A stretch of DNA of 64,000 nucleotides from Thuidium tamariscinum. Lineage: Eukaryota > Streptophyta > Bryopsida > Hypnales > Thuidiaceae. Below the pieces are notes generated by a model. That model had not been told where the DNA came from. It searched no databases and saw only the letters and a program-made list of their open reading frames with translations. Made by a program: the position numbers and the translations under genes. The stretch is from assembly GCA_947034885.2 (NCBI GenBank), contig OX344756.2:9631598-9695597 (forward strand), given 5' to 3'. Positions 61,176 to 64,000 of the stretch are shown piece by piece. Every line of letters starts with the position of its first letter. The stretch's first letter is position 1.

Positions 61176-61955
61176 GGGTCATTGCAAGAAACATCGGTTG
61201 TTTTTCCATCACAATGAGAGTAGCTCTCTTGTCATCTTCTACAACTTTTGAACAATAAATTCAATGAAAAAAACAAAAATTCTATTTCTACCTATCTTAA
61301 TTATTATTTTATCCCTTATTTTAGAAAAAATTAAAATAATTTATGTTTAAAAGTCAATTTTGTTAATTTGTCACATTCTTGGACTTAGGGTTGTTGACTA
61401 CAAAAAGAAGTCTTAATTAATTTTTTTAGGTGAAATTTTGTGGTATATTCCTATAGTAGGTAGACACATTTCCATTAAAGGGCATTTAAAAATACAACAT
61501 TCTATGTCCTCCATGTTCATGCATGTAAGCTTCTCTTGCACGTGTAGTTCTAATTAATAATAATGGTTTCAACCTAATTTTTTTGGTCAAATATTATCAC
61601 TGTTAAGTCCTCACAAATGAACCATTTTAATTTTCTTAAAATGATTTTTTCCTTTATTTTGCAAATTGAAATGTCAAAAAATGTATTTTTTGTGATGTAT
61701 TCTTAGACATAGAAATCTGGATAGGAAAAGGTATTTTGAGTTTTTAATTTATAATAAATTAAAAAATATTAAAATTGAAGAAATTAAAAATCCTTCATTT
61801 AGTAAGGACTCGATAGTGATGAGATTTGACCAAAAAAATGAAGTCAAAACCATTATTATTAATTAATACTATATGTACAAGGGAAGCCTACTTGCATGAA
61901 TACGGAGGATATAGAATAATGTAATTTTAGAAGTCCTTTGATAGGAATATGTCAA
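61176..61955. mobile_element. Family A fold-back element, right arm truncated
   Basis: The left terminus is GGGTCATTGCAAGAAACATC. The left arm runs to about 61720 and folds back: 'taatggtttcaacc' at about 61562 pairs with the complement near 61845, and 'ctcaca' with the region near 61805. The right arm stops near 61955 without its terminus. The arms have diverged more than in the copy at 30821. Its closest relative is 13888-14621. Confidence 0.65.
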
Positions 61956-62680
61956 AATGGGCAACAAAAAAGATATTCTAAAAATTAATACCTTTGCTTC
62001 TAAGAAAGACCCATGGTTTTTTTGTAATATACAAAGGAAACTTGAATTTTTTTCTAGAAATAGAGGGAATAATTATTTTTTGGGGATTGTATAGATTGGT
62101 ATCTATTCAAAACATTTGAACCATTCATTTTTTAACAATGAGTTGAAAGTTATGACAAGTTTTATTTTATAGGCAACAAAGAAGAAAAATAGATAAACTT
62201 ACATTTTTTAGTACAATTTTCAAATTTTTTGAATAATTTTCTTTAAGAATACCAATTGTTTAGTGGAACATTTTCACCATTAAGAATAATATGTTTTGGT
62301 TTCTTATGAAGTTATTAGGAGTTTGGTTTTTTCTTTCAATCTATACTACTTCATATACCATAGTTTTAAGACATTTAAATATATAAGTAGTTTTGGCTAA
62401 TTTTTTCATATATTCTTAGAAAAATTCTCAACATACTGTCTAAAATGGACAAGTTACGGGACATTATTATTTTTAAAATTTGAAGGACAAAACTTGACCT
62501 TTTGGAAGGGCTTGGAAAGCCTCCATTTTGAATTTTAGGCACATTGAACTTGCATTGGTGATGGTGATATTTAGTGTGAAGTTGAAGAAGAATGTGCTTA
62601 AATAAGTGAAATAAATAATATGGTTGGATGGTTGCATCCATTAAAAAATAAATATAGGTGAAGATTTTAGCCTTTCTTTG
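61956..62680. other. AT-rich spacer, possibly with family B remains
   Basis: At about 62100-62280 the order 'catttgaaccattcattttt', 'gagttgaaagttatgacaag' and 'aagaataccaattg' recalls family B, but no terminus is present. The 102-codon minus frame at 62375-62683 has no recognised motif. Confidence 0.4.
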
Positions 62681-62700
62681 CACTAGTAGAAAATCTGACC
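62681..62700. mobile_element. CACTA-type left end, partner not found
   Basis: CACTAGTAGAAAATCTGACC matches the terminus of the MITE at 29589-29719. No complementary end was seen up to 64000, so the element is truncated or its other end lies outside the window. Confidence 0.5.
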
Positions 62701-62864
62701 ATTAAATTAATAGAAAATCAACAAAGAATTGTTATTCATTCTGTTGTTTTTGTCATGCTGTCCAAAGGTAGTTTTTTGTTGATTTAAACATGGTTTTGTT
62801 GTTTCGTTTTGTTGATTTGAACAACTTTTTTGTTAATTATTTTTTTCATTTGATTTTAAGAAGA

Positions 62865-63066
62865 AAAAATTTAAAATACCACCTCATAAGAATACACCAC
62901 CTCACTAATGCCACATCACCAATTTGGAGGTGCCACCTAGACAAGGCAGCCCATGTGGTAATGACACCTAGGCATCTCACATCAGAATACAACCTGTAGG
63001 GTTTGAACCCAAGTTTTTTTGGATCCAAACCAAGGGTTGGACCACTCCACCACGCTTGAATTAACT
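62865..63066 (-). mobile_element. tRNA-like SINE candidate
   Basis: On the minus strand, TGGTGGAGTGGT (63041-63052) resembles a tRNA A box and GGTTCAAACCC (about 62999-63009) resembles a B box, at tRNA-like spacing. These are the internal RNA polymerase III promoter elements of tRNA-derived SINEs. The ~130 bases after the B box are non-tRNA sequence with 'gaggtggca'-type repeats and run into an A/T-rich tail near 62865. It is not a functional tRNA gene: the stems do not close convincingly. The 75-codon frame here is incidental. Confidence 0.5.
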
Positions 63067-63069
63067 TGA

Positions 63070-63843
63070 CCATTAGTGGAGTTAGAATACATTAATACAC
63101 TAAATAAAGTTCAATTCCTATGTTTTTGTCAAATTAGCAAAATTTGGAGGTCAATTAATCCCTAAATGCCCAAGCCTTTTCAAGTGTGTTTTGAGTATGA
63201 AAAAGGTGCATGGTCTTGTAGTCATCCCTAGTGAAGCAAATTGATTTTTTTTCCAAAATCTAACCACATAGATGTTTTAAGAGCTTGTTTGTTAATAAAT
63301 ATACAAATTCTGGGCACAAAACTACATTGGACTTGTTAGATTATAACAAGAGAAGAGTACATTTTTTATATTTAGTATACTGCCTTTTCCTACAATGTTT
63401 CTCAAATTTGCATATAATTTTTTTGGGGGATTGGAGGTGACCTAAACAACTACAAACAGTGTTAGCACACTAAAATGCACTTCTAAAAAACTTAATTTCA
63501 CATGAATAGCTATTAAATTCATTACACAATCCACCTTGCAATTGTTGATATGCAATTATTTTTATTAGCAGAAATTGCAAGTAACTCCAAATCAATAGTT
63601 GTATGTTTAAATTTTCAATGGTGAATATCATGAAAACACTTTCTTCTTTCCATTGGAACCATTCTCAAAGCAAACAGATATGTACAACTTCTTTGATCTC
63701 AAATCAAGTGAAATTGCATAAAGCTAGGAAATGAAGTAAAATTGGCAAGCTTTACATTTCACTTATGGTACATGTATGCCTTTGAAGACCTCTCAACAAT
63801 CAAATATGTACTTTTTTCAGTGAAAAATGAAAGATTTCAATAG
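63070..63843. other. AT-rich spacer, no gene seen
   Basis: No recognisable frame, RNA gene or repeat end. Confidence 0.45.
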
Positions 63844-63847
63844 TTAA

Positions 63848-63958
63848 TCCTTAAAACTACCTAATTTTTTTTTCAATGATCATAGGTTTTAACTGCCCAT
63901 TTAAAAACGGGCCTGAAATTTCAGCTCGACCATATATGGTTGATTGGGTAGTTAGGGG
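63848..63958. mobile_element. Possible tiny TTAA-flanked MITE
   Basis: TTAA lies at 63844-63847 and 63959-63962. Just inside, 'tccttaaaactacctaa' pairs, with a short gap, with the complement of 'ttgggtagttagggg'. It is about 111 bp and could be a miniature relative of family B, but the inverted repeat is imperfect. Confidence 0.4.
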
Positions 63959-64000
63959 TTAAGGATAGTAAATGAAGTTCTTTTGAAAATTTTAAGAAGA

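Noticed and set aside
62375-62683. 102-codon minus-strand frame
   Set aside because: No motif, very AT-driven composition and it overlaps the start of a CACTA-type end.
62999-63052. Possible tRNA gene on the minus strand
   Set aside because: Only A-box- and B-box-like words are present; acceptor and anticodon stems do not pair, so the SINE explanation is better.

Overview
The window looks like intergenic DNA from a land plant with a large, gene-poor nuclear genome. It is strongly AT-rich with few CG dinucleotides. Plant-type transposons are recognisable: a Helitron with Rep and PIF1-like helicase domains, CACTA-type ends, a copia-type fossil and a tRNA-like SINE candidate. I see no intact host gene. 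No reading frame has both a recognisable complete domain and an undamaged frame. I cannot name the species.

Layout. 1-8.4 kb is AT-rich spacer with a small TA-flanked MITE (1524-1796), a 520-bp TIR element (4536-5055) and the first copy of 'family A' (6474-7241). 8.4-18.7 kb is dominated by an old, somewhat GC-richer dispersed repeat ('family E') in three rearranged copies, with another family A copy and two small tandem arrays. 19.9-22.9 kb is a broken copia-type fossil split by a 1.4-kb fold-back element ('family D') and bordered by two ~300-bp 'family C' MITEs. 23-30 kb holds two CACTA-type MITEs, three tandem repeats, a T-rich tract and spacer. 30.5-38.3 kb is a decayed Helitron on the minus strand, interrupted by two fold-back versions of family A and one TTAA-flanked 'family B' element. 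40.4-46.6 kb is a nested stack of family B and family A elements. 48.5-50.7 kb has remnants of families D, B and C. 54.1-56.5 kb has another family A copy and a ~80-bp periodic array whose units each carry an imperfect palindrome. 57.6-64 kb has family B with a nested family C MITE, another fold-back element, a truncated family A fold-back, a CACTA-type end and the SINE candidate.

The families A-E are my own labels; I do not recognise them as named families. The most informative point is that the Helitron coding sequence and the copia fossil act as known 'empty sites'. Insertions into them define the ends and target-site duplications of families A (4 bp), B (TTAA) and D (GTAC or TA). The family A fold-backs appear to arise by inverted duplication of one ~540-bp end of the simple ~730-bp element. 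Genes do not work together here: this is a layered transposon graveyard, and the layers give a relative order of insertion.
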